Shown here: positions 20,003-28,270 of the stretch, piece after piece
How the letters are laid out: each line of letters begins with the position of its first letter
Numbering within the stretch: position 1 is the stretch's first letter
Assembly (NCBI GenBank): GCA_044221315.1
Contig: JBGAPK010000021.1
Span: forward strand, 1-64,000
Origin: JAFEBO01 sp044221315
Lineage (GTDB): Bacteria; Planctomycetota; Phycisphaerae; Phycisphaerales; UBA1924
Length of the DNA: 64,000 nt
Reading direction: 5' to 3'
The notes under the pieces: generated by a model
Databases searched by the model: none
What the model was told of the DNA's origin: nothing
Seen by the model: only the letters and a program-made list of their open reading frames with translations
Made by a program: the position numbers and the translations under genes

Positions 20003-20539
20003 TCACCGAACGAGAACAGCCGCCGCCCGGCGCGACGCACAGATCGCCACCGCCAGCGCATCGGCCATGTCCGCCGGCTCCGGGATTTCCGCCAGCCCCA
20101 GAAGCGCCCGCACCGCGTTCTGCACCTGAGACTTCTTCGCCAGCCCGTTCCCAGTCACCGACTTCTTCACCATCGTCGGCTTGAACTCCAGCAGGTTCAT
20201 CCCCATCTGCCGGATCGCCAGCAGCAGCACGCCCCGCGAGTGTCCCATCACGATCGCCGTCGCCGGGTGCTTGTAGTGCGCGAAGAGCGCCTCGACGGCC
20301 ACCACATCCGGCCGCAACCGATCGAGCAGGACTCGAAAGTCGCGATCCAGTTCGGTCAGGCGCGACGAGATGCTCGCCGCGTCGCCGATCCGAAACTCCA
20401 CCTCGTCCCGCTCGATCGCCCTCAACGCACGCCCCAGCCGGAACACCCCCGCCTCCACCAGCGTCAATTCCGACTCGACGACATCGATGCACCCATAGCC
20501 GGTGACCCGCAGCCCAGGATCGATCCCGACAATCCGCAT
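20003..20539 (-). CDS. ruvC: Holliday junction resolvase RuvC
   Basis: 178-residue RNase H-fold endonuclease that resolves Holliday junctions together with RuvAB. It has MRIVGIDPGLRVTGYGCID with the first Asp (D7), VVAVEALFAHYKHPATAI with the Glu, GNGLAKKSQVQ in the DNA-binding segment, and PADMADALAVAIC with the final Asp pair. The ATG at 20539 gives the standard RuvC N terminus; the longer open frame upstream runs into the riboflavin synthase gene. ruvA and ruvB are not adjacent. It forms a minus-strand group with riboflavin synthase (29 bp) and the sigma-54 regulator. Confidence 0.94.
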   Translation of the reverse strand: MRIVGIDPGLRVTGYGCIDVVESELTLVEAGVFRLGRALRAIERDEVEFRIGDAASISSRLTELDRDFRVLLDRLRPDVVAVEALFAHYKHPATAIVMGHSRGVLLLAIRQMGMNLLEFKPTMVKKSVTGNGLAKKSQVQNAVRALLGLAEIPEPADMADALAVAICASRRAAAVLVR

Positions 20540-20568
20540 CCATGCTCCCTCAAAGCACCCGCCCGCAC

Positions 20569-21162
20569 TCACGCACGGTAGTTCTTCATCCAGTGGATCA
20601 TCGTCTTTGCCATGCAGTCCGCCTCCACATTCACCCGATCGCCGACAGTCAGTTCGTTCAGGTTCGTCTTCTCCAGGGTCGCCGGAATCAGCGCTACTTC
20701 GATCCACCCCTCCTTCGCCGAAACCTCCGCCAGCGTCAGCGATACTCCCGACAGGCTCACCGACCCCTTCGGAACCATGTACTCCATCAACTCCCGCCCC
20801 GGCCTCACCCGCACCCGCCAGTCCTTGGTTACCCCGACAACCTCTCCCACCCCATCAACGTGCCCCTGAACGACGTGCCCCCCCAGAAAAGTCCCCGCCG
20901 TCGCGGCATGTTCAAGATTCACGCGCTTCCCGGCCTTCCACGATCCAATCGTCGTCTTCGCAAGGGTCTCCGGGACCGCATCGAACGCCCAGATCCCGGC
21001 ACCGATCTCAACAACGGTCAGGCAGCAGCCGTCCACGCTGATGGAATCCCCCGCCCGCGGAACAAAGCCCCATTTGCCCGGCGACACGCAGAGTCGCACG
21101 CTCCCGGCGCCGGGCCGAATCTGCGCCACCTCGCCAACCGCCTGCACGATTCCCGTGAACAT
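20569..21162 (-). CDS. ribE: Riboflavin synthase, alpha subunit
   Basis: 197-residue enzyme that dismutates two 6,7-dimethyl-8-ribityllumazines into riboflavin and the pyrimidine precursor. It has two lumazine-binding barrels in tandem. The N-terminal signature MFTGIVQAVGEV and the paired motifs SVDGCCLTVVE and SLSGVSLTLAEV match, as do GGHVVQGHVDGVGEV and VNVEADCMAKTM. The start is the ATG that gives MFTGIV (21162), the usual start in the family. Divergent from the lipoprotein gene at 21389 with 226 bp between. Other rib genes are absent from the window. Confidence 0.95.
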   Translation of the reverse strand: MFTGIVQAVGEVAQIRPGAGSVRLCVSPGKWGFVPRAGDSISVDGCCLTVVEIGAGIWAFDAVPETLAKTTIGSWKAGKRVNLEHAATAGTFLGGHVVQGHVDGVGEVVGVTKDWRVRVRPGRELMEYMVPKGSVSLSGVSLTLAEVSAKEGWIEVALIPATLEKTNLNELTVGDRVNVEADCMAKTMIHWMKNYRA

Positions 21163-21388
21163 GCCCCAAGTGTCCGCTGCCGAGCCGACAAACGCAACCC
21201 GGGCACTTTTCATGCGGAATGATTCCGGCAGTCACGGGGCGCCCGGCTCGACACCCTTCCGCCAGCGGTCCAACAATGGCCCCCACCCCCGGCGCGTCCT
21301 CCGCGATTCGCCAAGGCGGGGCACCCGCCACGCTCCCCCTCTGAATCTGGTAGAAGAAAGGCCTCTCGTTCCACCCGAAAGACCCGCC

Positions 21389-22555
21389 ATGGCGAATCTT
21401 CCCCTTTCCCGCTCCATCCCCCTTCTTCTCGCCGGTCTCGCCCTCGCCCTGCCCGCGTGCGCCAAAAAGAACACGGACAAGCCCTCCGATGCCTCGACGG
21501 TTGGAAAGCCCGCCAGCCCCCTTGTCCTGGGCGGCTACTCCCTCAACGACTCCAATTTCCTCGAACTCGGCTATCGGCGCGACTGGACGGCCTTCCCGTT
21601 TGTTCGCCAGAAGGAAAAGCTCCAGCAGATTTGCCCGTCCGGCGATCTGGTGGTGACGCAGGAAACAGGCTCCACGGTCACCGCCCTTGAATCCTCGAAC
21701 GGAGCCATCCGCTGGGCCAACGAGGTCGCCACCCCCCTCACCCGATTCGTCGGACTCTCCCGGATGGGCGAGAAGATCCTCGTCTCGACCGACAGCGAAC
21801 TGCTGATTCTCAACTCGACCAACGGCGACACCATCGCCCGCCAGACGTACGCGAAGGTTGTCAATACCGCCCCGATCCTGTTCGGCGGGCTGTGCATCTA
21901 CGGCACCACGACCGGATTCGTCCTCGCCCATCGGACCGACTTGGGAATCTCCAAGTGGACATTCCTGCTCCGGGGCGGAATCGACCACAAGCCGGTAAAC
22001 GTCGGCCCCATCGGGGACGACGACGCGGCAATCGGCGCGGTCGCCCAATCCGGGCAATTTGCTTTCCTGAGCGCCCGTACCGGACGTCCCCTGGGCCGCG
22101 GCGAGATATTTGCCGGCATCGACACCGACCCGGTCGCCGCCGAGGGCCTCATGGTCGTCGCGGGGCGCGATCAGTCGCTCTGGGGCCTTCGGACCAACGG
22201 AGAAGTCGCCTGGCGTCTCCGCTGCGATCGGCCCCTCAGCGTGCAGCCGTCGTCCGACGGGAGAACCGTCTGGGCGCAGTTGGGCACCGAAGGTCTTTGC
22301 GCCGTGGACGCGACAAACGGCAAGATCCTGTGGTCCAACCGCGTGGTCGAGGGCACCGTCATCGGCATCCGGGCCGGCCACCTGCTCGTCTGGAACGGCT
22401 CGCTCGCGCTGCTCCTCGACAAAGACCGCGGCGACATCATCCGTTCCTACGTGATCCCCCAGACCGCCATGCTCGTGACCGACAAATTCGAGGACGGCAA
22501 TCTCTACGCCGTCAGCGACAACGGCGTGGTCGTACGCTTCGTTCCCCGCTCCTAG
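21389..22555 (+). CDS. PQQ/WD-like repeat lipoprotein (BamB-like)
   Basis: 388-residue putative lipoprotein. The signal peptide MANLPLSRSIPLLLAGLALALPAC ends in a lipobox (LPAC, Cys24). The rest shows repeated beta-propeller blades with phrases like VTALESSNGAIRWANE, LLILNSTNGDTIARQ, WGLRTNGEVAWRL and CAVDATNGKILWSN, the typical PQQ-like repeats of the BamB/YfgL fold. It could be a scaffold in outer-membrane assembly or a propeller of another role; BamB is named only by fold. ATG 21389 gives the lipobox at the right distance. It is 37 bp upstream of purH on the same strand. Confidence 0.8.
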   Translation: MANLPLSRSIPLLLAGLALALPACAKKNTDKPSDASTVGKPASPLVLGGYSLNDSNFLELGYRRDWTAFPFVRQKEKLQQICPSGDLVVTQETGSTVTALESSNGAIRWANEVATPLTRFVGLSRMGEKILVSTDSELLILNSTNGDTIARQTYAKVVNTAPILFGGLCIYGTTTGFVLAHRTDLGISKWTFLLRGGIDHKPVNVGPIGDDDAAIGAVAQSGQFAFLSARTGRPLGRGEIFAGIDTDPVAAEGLMVVAGRDQSLWGLRTNGEVAWRLRCDRPLSVQPSSDGRTVWAQLGTEGLCAVDATNGKILWSNRVVEGTVIGIRAGHLLVWNGSLALLLDKDRGDIIRSYVIPQTAMLVTDKFEDGNLYAVSDNGVVVRFVPRS

Positions 22556-22592
22556 AGCGACTCCGATTCTGTACCCCGCGCGGAGGACCGCC

Positions 22593-24200
22593 ATGAACGA
22601 TCTGGTCACCATCCGCCGCGCGATTCTCTCCGTCTCCGACAAGTCGGGCCTCATCGAGTTCGCGCGGGCCCTGGCCCGGCGCGACATCGAGATCATCTCG
22701 ACCGGCGGCACGGCCGCAGCGCTCGCCAAGGCCGGCATCTCCGTCACCCCCATCGACAGCGTCACCGGTTTTCCGGAGATCATGGACGGCCGGGTCAAGA
22801 CGCTTCACCCCAAGGTCCACGGCGCCCTCCTGGCCGTCCGCGACGATCCCGAACATCAGGCGGCGCTCGCGCTGCACGAGATCGCACCGATCGACCTCGT
22901 CTGCGTCAATCTCTACCCGTTCGAGAAGACCATCGCCGCCCCCGGCACAGAGCGCGACGAGGCTATCGAGCAGATCGATATCGGCGGACCCTCGATGATC
23001 CGCTCCGCCGCGAAGAACCACGACTGGGTGACGGTCGTCGTTGCCCCCGATCAGTACGAGGCCGTGCTCCGCGATCTTGAATCGCTCTCCGGCAAGACCA
23101 GCCTCTCGCTCCGGCGTGAACTCGCCGCCGCCGCGTTCAAGCGCACCGGCGCGTACGACACGGCCATCGCCGAATACCTCACGGCCGACAGCAAGCCGGC
23201 CCCCGTTCAATTCCCACAGACGCTCAGGCAGGAATTCGGTCTCGTGCAGGAACTCCGCTACGGCGAGAACCCCCACCAGTCCGCCGCGCTCTATGCGACG
23301 CCCGCGGGTCCGGCCGCGTCGATCACCCGCGCCAAGCAACTCCACGGCAAGGAACTCGGCTACAACAACATCGCCGACGGGGCGAGCGCCCTCGAACTCG
23401 TTCGTGCTCTCTCGATCATCGCCCCGGGAATGGCGGGCGCCGCCGTCATCAAGCACGCCAACCCCTGCGGCTGCGCCATCGCCAACTCGGCGCTCGAAGC
23501 GCTCGACAACGCAATTGCCGGCGACCCCCTCGCCGCGTACGGCGGCATCATCGCCCTCTCCCGTCCCGTTGACCTCGCCTGCGCCAACCGACTCTGCCGC
23601 GACGACACCTTCGCCGAAGCGTTGATCGCTCCCTCCTTCGAACCCGCGGCACTGGATGCGCTTCGCGCCCGCTGGTTCAACATGCGGATATTGGAAGTCG
23701 GCCCGATCGACCAGCCCTCCGCCGCGGGCTTCGATCAGCGTTCGATTCCCGGTGGGCTTCTCGTCCAGACCCGAGATTCACTCCTCGCCGCTCCCAGCCA
23801 GTTCGTTCGCAAGGCCGGCCCCGAGCCGCGTGCCGAGGTCGTGCGCGTCGCTCAATTCATGGAAGTCGTCACCCGTTCCATCACCAGCAACGCCGTGGCG
23901 ATCGGCGGCATCGACCCCACGACCAAGGTCACCCGCCTCTTCGGCGCCGGCGCCGGCCAGATGGATCGCCTGACATCCTGCCGCCTCGCCGTCCAGAAGG
24001 CCGGCCCACTCGTCAAGGGCGCCGTCGCCTTCAGCGACGCCTTCTTCCCCTTCCCCGACGGCCCGCAAATCCTGATCGACGCCGGCGTCGGCACCATCGT
24101 CCACCCCGGCGGCAGCAAGCGCGATCAGGAGACGTTTGATCTCTGCGACAAGCGCGGCGTCACCTGCCTGACCACCGGGCTTCGCCATTTCAGGCATTGA
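22593..24200 (+). CDS. purH: Bifunctional AICAR formyltransferase / IMP cyclohydrolase
   Basis: 535-residue enzyme for the last two steps of purine synthesis. The N-terminal MGS-like IMP cyclohydrolase domain begins AILSVSDKSGLIEFARAL and has ISTGGTAAAL, GRVKTLHPKVHGALL and NLYPFEKTI. The C-terminal AICARFT domain has LRYGENPHQSAALY, GKELGYNNIADG, VIKHANPCGCA and the end motif DAGVGTIVHPGGSKRDQE. Length is normal. Together with purL upstream it marks purine synthesis in this region, though the two genes are separate. Confidence 0.96.
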   Translation: MNDLVTIRRAILSVSDKSGLIEFARALARRDIEIISTGGTAAALAKAGISVTPIDSVTGFPEIMDGRVKTLHPKVHGALLAVRDDPEHQAALALHEIAPIDLVCVNLYPFEKTIAAPGTERDEAIEQIDIGGPSMIRSAAKNHDWVTVVVAPDQYEAVLRDLESLSGKTSLSLRRELAAAAFKRTGAYDTAIAEYLTADSKPAPVQFPQTLRQEFGLVQELRYGENPHQSAALYATPAGPAASITRAKQLHGKELGYNNIADGASALELVRALSIIAPGMAGAAVIKHANPCGCAIANSALEALDNAIAGDPLAAYGGIIALSRPVDLACANRLCRDDTFAEALIAPSFEPAALDALRARWFNMRILEVGPIDQPSAAGFDQRSIPGGLLVQTRDSLLAAPSQFVRKAGPEPRAEVVRVAQFMEVVTRSITSNAVAIGGIDPTTKVTRLFGAGAGQMDRLTSCRLAVQKAGPLVKGAVAFSDAFFPFPDGPQILIDAGVGTIVHPGGSKRDQETFDLCDKRGVTCLTTGLRHFRH

Positions 24201-24228
24201 ATCAGATACGACAGACCTGCCTTGACCG

Positions 24229-24245
24229 TCGCGGGTTCAAATCCT
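24229..24245 (+). other. tRNA T-arm-like sequence (possible tRNA remnant)
   Basis: GCGGG, TTCAAAT, CCTGC forms a complete five-pair stem (one G-T) with a canonical T-loop. The flanks do not fold into acceptor, anticodon or D arms and there is no CCA end, so this is at most a tRNA fragment. It lies just after purH and 34 bases before an orphan gene of less biased base use. Confidence 0.3.
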
Positions 24246-24278
24246 GCGTTTCGATGAACAGAAGGCAATGCTTCGCGA

Positions 24279-24716
24279 ATGAGTCGGTTCGGTTCATTAC
24301 CTGTAGACCTGGTGGCTCGGCTGAGAGCGGCATCGCCACAGAAGCAACGCGAGGCATGCATCGCGGCGTGCGAAATCGCGCTCGCGGCTGCAAAGGTCGA
24401 TCGGATTCCTGTTCATCAAGTGATTAGGGCATTGCGGAACGGGAACTGCCCACCTCTTCAGCAACTGCAGGCCGTTGACAGAATCGTGTCCGAATTGGAC
24501 GATGAGTACTTCAGGCTTCAGGAAGCTGCCGAAACAAATGAAGCGGACCCCGAAGGGTGCAAATTCGCCTTCGTTAAAGCACGAGCCGTCGCAGCAGTTG
24601 CATTTGCCGGAGGCAATGCCGCGGATTTCGCGTTGAATTCGGTGTATGAAGCGGCGGCCGCAATGGGCGACGACAAGTTGAGGCTCTATTCGAAAATCGA
24701 GTCAGCTCTGAAGTGA
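24279..24716 (+). CDS. Hypothetical helical protein
   Basis: 145-residue protein that I do not recognise. It is predicted to be largely alpha-helical, with Ala-rich amphipathic stretches (RAASPQKQREACIAACEIALAAAK; VKARAVAAVAFAGGNAADF) and no signal peptide or membrane segment. Base and codon use are visibly less GC-biased than in purH, and the gene sits between a tRNA T-arm-like sequence and a simple-repeat tract. Both features fit recent acquisition or a poorly conserved gene. It starts at ATG 24279 (MSRFGSLPVDL); no strong ribosome-binding site is seen. Confidence 0.6.
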   Translation: MSRFGSLPVDLVARLRAASPQKQREACIAACEIALAAAKVDRIPVHQVIRALRNGNCPPLQQLQAVDRIVSELDDEYFRLQEAAETNEADPEGCKFAFVKARAVAAVAFAGGNAADFALNSVYEAAAAMGDDKLRLYSKIESALK

Positions 24717-24722
24717 TCCACG

Positions 24723-24773
24723 GTTTGCCGCTTTGCCGCTTTGCTGCTTTGCTGCCATTATTTGCTGCTCTGC
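24723..24773. repeat. Degenerate 8-bp repeat tract (TTTGCCGC type)
   Basis: Four in-register copies (TTTGCCGC, TTTGCCGC, TTTGCTGC, TTTGCTGC), then, after a short break, TTTGCTGC followed by TCTGC. It occupies the short gap between two convergent genes. It belongs to the same 8-bp theme seen in purL, ccsA and the region before glutamate dehydrogenase. Confidence 0.75.
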
Positions 24774-24788
24774 AAATCTGCCGCTCTT

Positions 24789-26063
24789 CTAAGCCGCCCT
24801 CCGCATCTCCACCGCCTCAAGCCGCCGCATCGCCAGCGCCGTCACATCGTCGCGCTGATGCAGCGATCCTTCCTGACCCGCCATCGCTCGCGCCAGCCGG
24901 TCCATCCCCTCGCGCACGCTGCAGGCGTTCTCCGAAGCGTCGAGCAGGTTCATGTGATTGAGGTATTCCCGCGGGGCCACCCGTCGATCCTTGATCTCCT
25001 CGCCCGGCGCGGGGAACGCCAATTCAAACCCGTCGGTGTACAGCAGCAGCGTGGCGCCGGGCTCGAGCATCACGGTATCGTCGGAGTACTCGGCCTCCGC
25101 AAAGACACCCAGCAGCGGGCCCTGACTCTCGATCGACGTCATCTTGCCCCGGTGCAAGAGCAAGGTCGGCGGGTGTCCCGCGCCGGCCAGTTTCACCGAG
25201 AAATCCCGCTTGTCGAGCACGCCGCACACGGCCGTCGCAAATCGATAATTTCCCGAGGCGTGATGGCACAGTTCGCAGTTCAGACCCCGCAGGCAGTCGG
25301 CCGGGCTGATGTCGCCTCTCGCTCCGTGCGCAAATTGATTCAGAAGCCCCCGCGAGAGCATCATCGTGATCAGCGCCGCCGGCACCCCGTGCCCCACCGC
25401 ATCGGCGATGAAGAACACAATGCGGTTTTCGTCGATCGCCCGCGCGTCGAACAGGTCGCCGCTCACGTATGTCGCCGGGAGATACATCGACGCGAACTCA
25501 ACGAATTCGTCCTCGGGCAATCGGTGCGGAAGCAGTTCCCGCTGAACGGTCGCCGCGAGGTGCAGTTCTTCGTGCAGCCGGTTCATCTCGCCACGGATGC
25601 CCTTCTCCATTCCCGTGCCCGTCCGCACCTCGCGCCCCAACTGGTCCACCAGGGGCTGCCTCTCGCACAGGGCAAACACCATCGCCGCGATCTCGGTGCT
25701 CGTCGTCCGGTCCCCCACCGCGATGACGCCGTGCTGCTGCACGATCGCCCGCACCGCGTCCTCGTGGGGCGCGACGACCACCGCCGGCTGCATCATTCCC
25801 TGCACGGCATCAAACAACTTCGCCAGGCGCGAGGGATCCTCGCTCCCGTCCAGCACCATGAGCAGACAGACCGTCGCCCCTTCGTGCAGGCTCAAGTCCT
25901 CGGGCCCGATGAGCCCTTGCTCGGCCCGCCCCAGCAGCCGGACCAGATCCACACGCTGAGCCCGGGCCACTTCGCGCGACGGCCACGCCGCAAGCACCGG
26001 CGCAAGCCACTTCGCCGCGGCAGAATCCGCGTCCGGTCCGGCGCAAAATAAGATCTTCGCCAC
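24789..26063 (-). CDS. SpoIIE-type PP2C phosphatase with N-terminal sensory-like domain
   Basis: About 424 residues. The N-terminal 160 residues (AKILFCAGPDADSAAAKW..., VVVAPHEDAVRAIVQQHGVIAVG) look like a receiver-type alpha/beta domain lacking clear phosphorylation residues. A short coiled coil follows (MNRLHEELHLAATVQRELLP), then a PPM phosphatase domain: YVSGDLFDARAID, FFIADAVGHGVPAALITMM with the metal Asp, LAGAGHPPTLLLHRG, LLLYTDGFELA and RDDVTALAMRRLE. Such enzymes dephosphorylate STAS anti-anti-sigma factors; a STAS gene is encoded at 33464, but partnership is only a possibility. GTG 26063 or GTG 26069 is the likely start. The frame is open further upstream but lacks coding character. 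Confidence 0.83.
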   Translation of the reverse strand: MAKILFCAGPDADSAAAKWLAPVLAAWPSREVARAQRVDLVRLLGRAEQGLIGPEDLSLHEGATVCLLMVLDGSEDPSRLAKLFDAVQGMMQPAVVVAPHEDAVRAIVQQHGVIAVGDRTTSTEIAAMVFALCERQPLVDQLGREVRTGTGMEKGIRGEMNRLHEELHLAATVQRELLPHRLPEDEFVEFASMYLPATYVSGDLFDARAIDENRIVFFIADAVGHGVPAALITMMLSRGLLNQFAHGARGDISPADCLRGLNCELCHHASGNYRFATAVCGVLDKRDFSVKLAGAGHPPTLLLHRGKMTSIESQGPLLGVFAEAEYSDDTVMLEPGATLLLYTDGFELAFPAPGEEIKDRRVAPREYLNHMNLLDASENACSVREGMDRLARAMAGQEGSLHQRDDVTALAMRRLEAVEMRRAA

Positions 26064-26211
26064 GCCCACTCTGCCGGCCCCGATCGATGTTCGACAATCC
26101 CGCCGGCGCGGTCCCACCGCGCCCGGTGCTGTGCTATCGACCGGCCCCGCTCTCGCCTTGATTCGGCCCCGCCCGACCGCACCGAATGCTCGGATTCGCC
26201 CGTTCTTCCGC

Positions 26212-26727
26212 CTACTTCGCCCGCGCGACCAGCCCCGGATCAACCTCGATCAGTTCCCCCGGCTTCACGGTGAGCTTCTCCAGCGTCCCACCCTTGAGTT
26301 CGATCGCGTACTGGGCATCGAACCGGCTGGAATAGCGCTTCAGCCGGTCCTCATACTGGCGCAGGTCCTCTTCCGGCTTGCGAGGAGCCTCCACGAGCAT
26401 GGCGTGGGAGGCCGTTACCCGGCGTGATCGATCCAGGAAGATGATGTCGATCGTCGTCGGGCAATCCCGCATCACGAATTCCTGACGCTGCACCTGCGAG
26501 TCCGGAAATACGAAGAGCATTCCGCCATCCTCCGGAATCGACGCCCGGCCGGACAGCCCCTTGATCCGAGTCTCCGAGTCCAAGGCCAGATCCAGCGTGA
26601 ACGGTTTGCCTCCCAGCCTGACGCGCGTCGTCTTGTCGGTGGTCCGGAAATCTTCTTCGCAGCCAGCCAGCACCGCCGCACCCGCCAGAGCACCAAACAG
26701 CACCAAACCGCTCATCACCCGCATCAT
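26212..26727 (-). CDS. DUF192 family lipoprotein
   Basis: 171-residue protein with a lipoprotein signal (MMRVMSGLVLFGALAGAAVLAGC, lipobox LAGC) followed by a DUF192 domain: LDLALDSETRIKGLSGRASIPEDGGMLFVF, then a conserved CPTTIDIIFLDRSRRV segment and LEKLTVKPGELIEVD. The family function is unknown; it is a small beta-barrel domain common in exported proteins. The ATGATG at 26727 overlaps the gluQ stop by 4 bp (ATGA), so it is translationally coupled to gluQ. The residue run RKPEEDLRQYEDRLKRYSS is an insertion in the domain. Confidence 0.85.
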   Translation of the reverse strand: MMRVMSGLVLFGALAGAAVLAGCEEDFRTTDKTTRVRLGGKPFTLDLALDSETRIKGLSGRASIPEDGGMLFVFPDSQVQRQEFVMRDCPTTIDIIFLDRSRRVTASHAMLVEAPRKPEEDLRQYEDRLKRYSSRFDAQYAIELKGGTLEKLTVKPGELIEVDPGLVARAK

Positions 26728-27764
26728 GACCGTACTCCAGTCAGCCACCGATCGTCTCTCAGCGTGAACACGACGTCTTCGTGCGGAAGCCTACCCAGAT
26801 CAAACGCATCCCGGAACTCGGTCGCACTGAACCGGTCCCCCACCCCCTCAATCCCCGACCACCGCGCCAGGAGCGCGATGATCCGCTCCGCCGGTACACC
26901 CTTGGCCAGGTACGAATCCACCCGGGTGTCCCCATGCCGCTTGGCCAGGCGTTTTCCGTCCTCCCCCCGCACCAGGGGCAGGTGGAAATATTCCGGCCTG
27001 GACTTCAATCCCAATGCTTCCATCAGCAACGCCTGCCTGGCCGCGGAATCCAGCAGGTCATCACCCCGGACGATGTGAGTCACCCCCTGGCGTGCGTCAT
27101 CCACCACGACCGCCAGTTGGTACGAGGGCTGGCCGCGTTTGGTCCAGACGACGAAGTCCCCCACCGTGGCCGCGGGCCGGAGTTTCTTCGCGCCGGCGAA
27201 TCCGTCCTTCAATTCCACATCAATATCCGGAGTTGTAAATCGCCAGTTCACGGGTTCTCCGGCTTCTGAAAACTCGTGTGGCCACGATTCTGGTCTTCGG
27301 TGTGCGCCGAAGGCGATTTCGTGCGTGCCTTCCTGCGGCGCGGATGCGGCGGCCTGGGCGGCGGCGTCCACTTCTCCGCGTGTTTCACTTGATGGGTAGA
27401 CATGACCCGACCGCGCGAGTCTGTGCATGGCTTCGCGGTACGGGGCCAGATCGTGGCTCTGGATGACCGGTCCTTCGTCCCAATCGAGGCCGAGGGCTTC
27501 CAGCGTCCGCATCACGCCATCGATCGTGCCTGGCTTGACGCGGGGCGTATCGAGGTCCTCGATTCGCAGGAGGATCTTCCAGCCCCGCCGACGCGCCATG
27601 GCCCAGTTGATGAGAAAGGTGCGGGCGTTGCCCAGGTGAAGGGCCCCGGTTGGTGATGGCGCAAGTCTCGTTCGAAGCAAGGGATGCGCGGCGGCTCCGG
27701 ACGCGACGGCGCCACTCGCTGCCGTTCTCTTTGCCCGGGAATTTGGGTCGGAATTCGCATCCAC
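26724..27764 (-). CDS. gluQ: Glutamyl-Q tRNA(Asp) synthetase
   Basis: About 346 residues: a truncated glutamyl-tRNA synthetase paralogue that glutamylates queuosine of tRNA(Asp). It has RLAPSPTGALHLGNARTFL (class I HIGH-like), RIEDLDTPRVKPG, a TGVTHIVRGDDL-type segment (QGVTHIVRGDDLLDSA) and the KMSKS-equivalent GKRLAKRHGD, with no anticodon-binding domain. The usual Cys-X-Cys zinc site of GluQ is replaced by YPSSET. Queuosine synthesis is also represented by queF at 56307. GTG 27764 is favoured; GTG 27779 is possible. The long open frame upstream overlaps the divergent pterin dehydratase and is not coding. Confidence 0.88.
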   Translation of the reverse strand: MDANSDPNSRAKRTAASGAVASGAAAHPLLRTRLAPSPTGALHLGNARTFLINWAMARRRGWKILLRIEDLDTPRVKPGTIDGVMRTLEALGLDWDEGPVIQSHDLAPYREAMHRLARSGHVYPSSETRGEVDAAAQAAASAPQEGTHEIAFGAHRRPESWPHEFSEAGEPVNWRFTTPDIDVELKDGFAGAKKLRPAATVGDFVVWTKRGQPSYQLAVVVDDARQGVTHIVRGDDLLDSAARQALLMEALGLKSRPEYFHLPLVRGEDGKRLAKRHGDTRVDSYLAKGVPAERIIALLARWSGIEGVGDRFSATEFRDAFDLGRLPHEDVVFTLRDDRWLTGVRS

Positions 27765-27824
27765 GGGTTCACGGTACACTCCTCCGATCCCCCGCGAAGG
27801 ATTGCGGGTTGCGTGGAGAGCCCG

Positions 27825-28166
27825 ATGCCCAAGCTCAATGAGGCGCAGATTCAGGCGGCCCTTGCTTCCGTTCCGGAATGGGGCGAATCGGGCGACGCCA
27901 TTCAGCGGACGTACCAGTTCTCGGATTTCCTGAAGGCGATGGCGTTTGTGGACCAAGTCGCAAAGTCGGCCGAGGCGAGCCAGCACCATCCGGACATTCT
28001 GATCCGCTATAGCAAGGTGACGCTGACTTTGAGCACCCACGATGCCGGGGGCATCACGGTCAAGGACTTTGAACTGGCCAAGCGGTGCGACCAGTTGTTC
28101 GCGCCGTTTGCCCCGCCGGCGGCCCCACCATCGCCTTCCGTCGCTTCGAAGCGCCGGAAGGGGTGA
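27825..28166 (+). CDS. phhB: Pterin-4a-carbinolamine dehydratase
   Basis: 113-residue small enzyme that regenerates tetrahydropterin cofactor after aromatic hydroxylation. The family motif is clear: SQHHPDILIRYSKVTLTLST, followed by GGITVKDFELAKRCDQL. It starts at ATG 27825 (MPKLNEAQI), preceded by GGAGAG. The C terminus has a Pro/Ser/Lys-rich tail. No phenylalanine hydroxylase is in the window, so the protein may serve another pterin system. Divergent from gluQ. Confidence 0.92.
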   Translation: MPKLNEAQIQAALASVPEWGESGDAIQRTYQFSDFLKAMAFVDQVAKSAEASQHHPDILIRYSKVTLTLSTHDAGGITVKDFELAKRCDQLFAPFAPPAAPPSPSVASKRRKG

Positions 28167-28270
28167 TGGGAGGGTCCAAATAAGCACGGCGATCCGCGTA
28201 ATCCTCCGCACCGTACAATGGGGCGTCGGCAACTCCTGCCTCCGGGCAATCCGGGGACCCGAGCCGGCCG

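Noticed and set aside
21008..22798. 596-residue open frame on the minus strand
   Set aside because: It is the antisense of the PQQ-repeat lipoprotein gene and part of riboflavin synthase; the plus-strand reading has a signal peptide and clear repeats.
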